In this document: piece after piece, positions 33,260 through 34,158 of the stretch
Numbering within the stretch: the stretch's first letter is position 1
How the letters are laid out: every line of letters begins with the position of its first letter
Source: Streptococcus mitis SK597
GTDB lineage: Bacteria > Bacillota > Bacilli > Lactobacillales > Streptococcaceae
Direction: 5' to 3'
DNA: 34,158 bases
NCBI RefSeq assembly: GCF_000148545.1
Contig: NZ_AEDV01000001.1
Coordinates: 1-34,158 of the forward strand
Made by a program: the position numbers and the translations under genes
Notes under the pieces: model-generated
Told to the model about the DNA's origin: nothing
Databases searched by the model: none
What the model saw: only the letters and a program-made list of their open reading frames with translations

Positions 33260-33268
33260 TGCTATAAT
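33260..33268 (+). promoter_or_regulatory. Extended -10 promoter of uppP
   Basis: TGC-TATAAT (TATAAT 33263-33268), with AAGGAG at 33281-33286 before the ATG. Confidence 0.65.
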
Positions 33269-33292
33269 GGAAGATAGAAAAAGGAGTAATCT

Positions 33293-34138
33293 ATGTATCT
33301 TATTGAAATTTTAAAATCTATCTTCTTCGGGATTGTTGAAGGAATTACGGAATGGTTGCCGATTTCCAGTACAGGTCACTTGATTTTAGCAGAGGAGTTT
33401 ATCCAATACCAAAATCAGAATGAAGCTTTTATGTCCATGTTTAATGTTGTGATTCAGCTTGGTGCTATTTTAGCAGTCATGGTCATTTACTTTAATAAAC
33501 TAAATCCCTTTAAACCGACTAAGGACAAACAGGAAGTTCGTAAGACTTGGAGACTATGGTTGAAGGTCTTGATTGCGACCTTGCCTTTGCTTGGCGTCTT
33601 TAAATTTGATGATTGGTTTGATACCCACTTCCATAACATGGTTTCAGTTGCCCTCATGTTGATTATCTATGGGATTGCCTTTATCTATTTGGAAAAGCGC
33701 AATAAAGCGCGTGCTATCGAGCCAAGTGTAACAGAGTTGGACAAGCTTCCTTATACGACAGCCTTTTATATCGGTCTCTTCCAAGTTCTTGCCCTTTTAC
33801 CAGGGACAAGCCGTTCTGGAGCAACGATTGTCGGTGGTTTATTGAATGGAACCAGTCGTTCTGTTGTGACAGAATTTACTTTCTATCTTGGGATTCCTGT
33901 TATGTTTGGAGCTAGTGCCTTAAAGATTTTCAAATTTGTGAAAGCAGGACAGCTCTTGAGCTTTGGGCAATTGTTCTTGCTCTTGGTTGCGATGGGAGTC
34001 GCTTTTGCAGTCAGCATGATCGCTATTCGTTTCTTGACTAGCTATGTGAAAAAACACGACTTTACTCTTTTCGGTAAATACCGTATCGTGCTTGGTAGTG
34101 TCTTGCTACTGTATAGCTTTGTTCGTTTATTTGTATAA
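33293..34138 (+). CDS. uppP: Undecaprenyl-diphosphatase (bacitracin resistance)
   Basis: 281 residues, eight membrane helices. [21 protein letters not shown] (about 16-36) and [15 protein letters not shown] (about 168-182) are the two active-site loops, with the Glu, Ser and Arg residues required for activity. It recycles undecaprenyl pyrophosphate to the monophosphate carrier for peptidoglycan and teichoic acid synthesis and gives bacitracin tolerance. Also called bacA. Complete; it ends 20 bp before the window edge. Confidence 0.97.
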   Translation: MYLIEILKSIFFGIVEGITEWLPISSTGHLILAEEFIQYQNQNEAFMSMFNVVIQLGAILAVMVIYFNKLNPFKPTKDKQEVRKTWRLWLKVLIATLPLLGVFKFDDWFDTHFHNMVSVALMLIIYGIAFIYLEKRNKARAIEPSVTELDKLPYTTAFYIGLFQVLALLPGTSRSGATIVGGLLNGTSRSVVTEFTFYLGIPVMFGASALKIFKFVKAGQLLSFGQLFLLLVAMGVAFAVSMIAIRFLTSYVKKHDFTLFGKYRIVLGSVLLLYSFVRLFV

Positions 34139-34158
34139 GAAAAACCTTGAAGGGGCAA

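Overview
The window is chromosomal DNA of a mitis-group streptococcus, close to Streptococcus pneumoniae but better matched by S. mitis or S. pseudopneumoniae. The left part carries the late-competence run cinA-recA-dinF-lytA and a pneumolysin gene. The lytA allele has the two-codon deletion of 'atypical' alleles (316 instead of 318 aa), which argues against an ordinary pneumococcus. BOX repeats, extended -10 promoters and low GC fit the same group.

Layout. 1-3225: end of a PlcR/Rgg-like regulator, a BOX-bracketed membrane-protein gene, then tsaE-GNAT-LCP. 3243-8600: the competence operon, starting at a ComX box (3287-3294) that abuts a terminator; recA and dinF also have their own promoters. 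8857-11825: a four-gene operon (SLATT-like membrane protein, unknown protein, possible PemK/MazF-like protein, pneumolysin) behind a promoter that sits between inverted repeats. 12497-13931: yebC and a convergent DUF4190-like protein. 14010-18090: a MarR regulator and a heterodimeric ABC multidrug exporter. 18104-19928: a PAP2 phosphatase and a LytTR/LiaF-like pair. 20034-22412: rpmB, an Asp23 protein and fakA. 22520-27611: CodY-box-preceded ilvB-ilvN-ilvC, a small unknown gene and ilvA. 27612-28452: a decayed stretch with one intact promoter. 28453-34138: a small HTH protein, a BOX, an amino-acid ABC importer (minus strand), a DUF2207 protein and uppP.

Main observation. lytA and the pneumolysin operon lie between two copies of a 95-bp direct repeat (7236-7330 and 12362-12456; 85/95 identical by hand count, the last 52 bp identical). 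The left copy is the true 3' end of dinF plus downstream DNA. The right copy is a relic dinF C-terminus in the same reading frame, with its stop codon, running exactly up to the yebC -10 box. This suggests that dinF once lay next to yebC and that the lytA-ply block was inserted between them, in a form that recombination could remove precisely.

Other points worth a look: putative leaderless transcripts for tsaE and dinF; a promoter whose -35 lies in a terminator loop; a long structured lytA leader; palindromes next to the rpmB ribosome binding site; and a gene order that joins markers which, from memory, are far apart in pneumococcal reference genomes. All family assignments come from reading motifs by eye; no database search was run.
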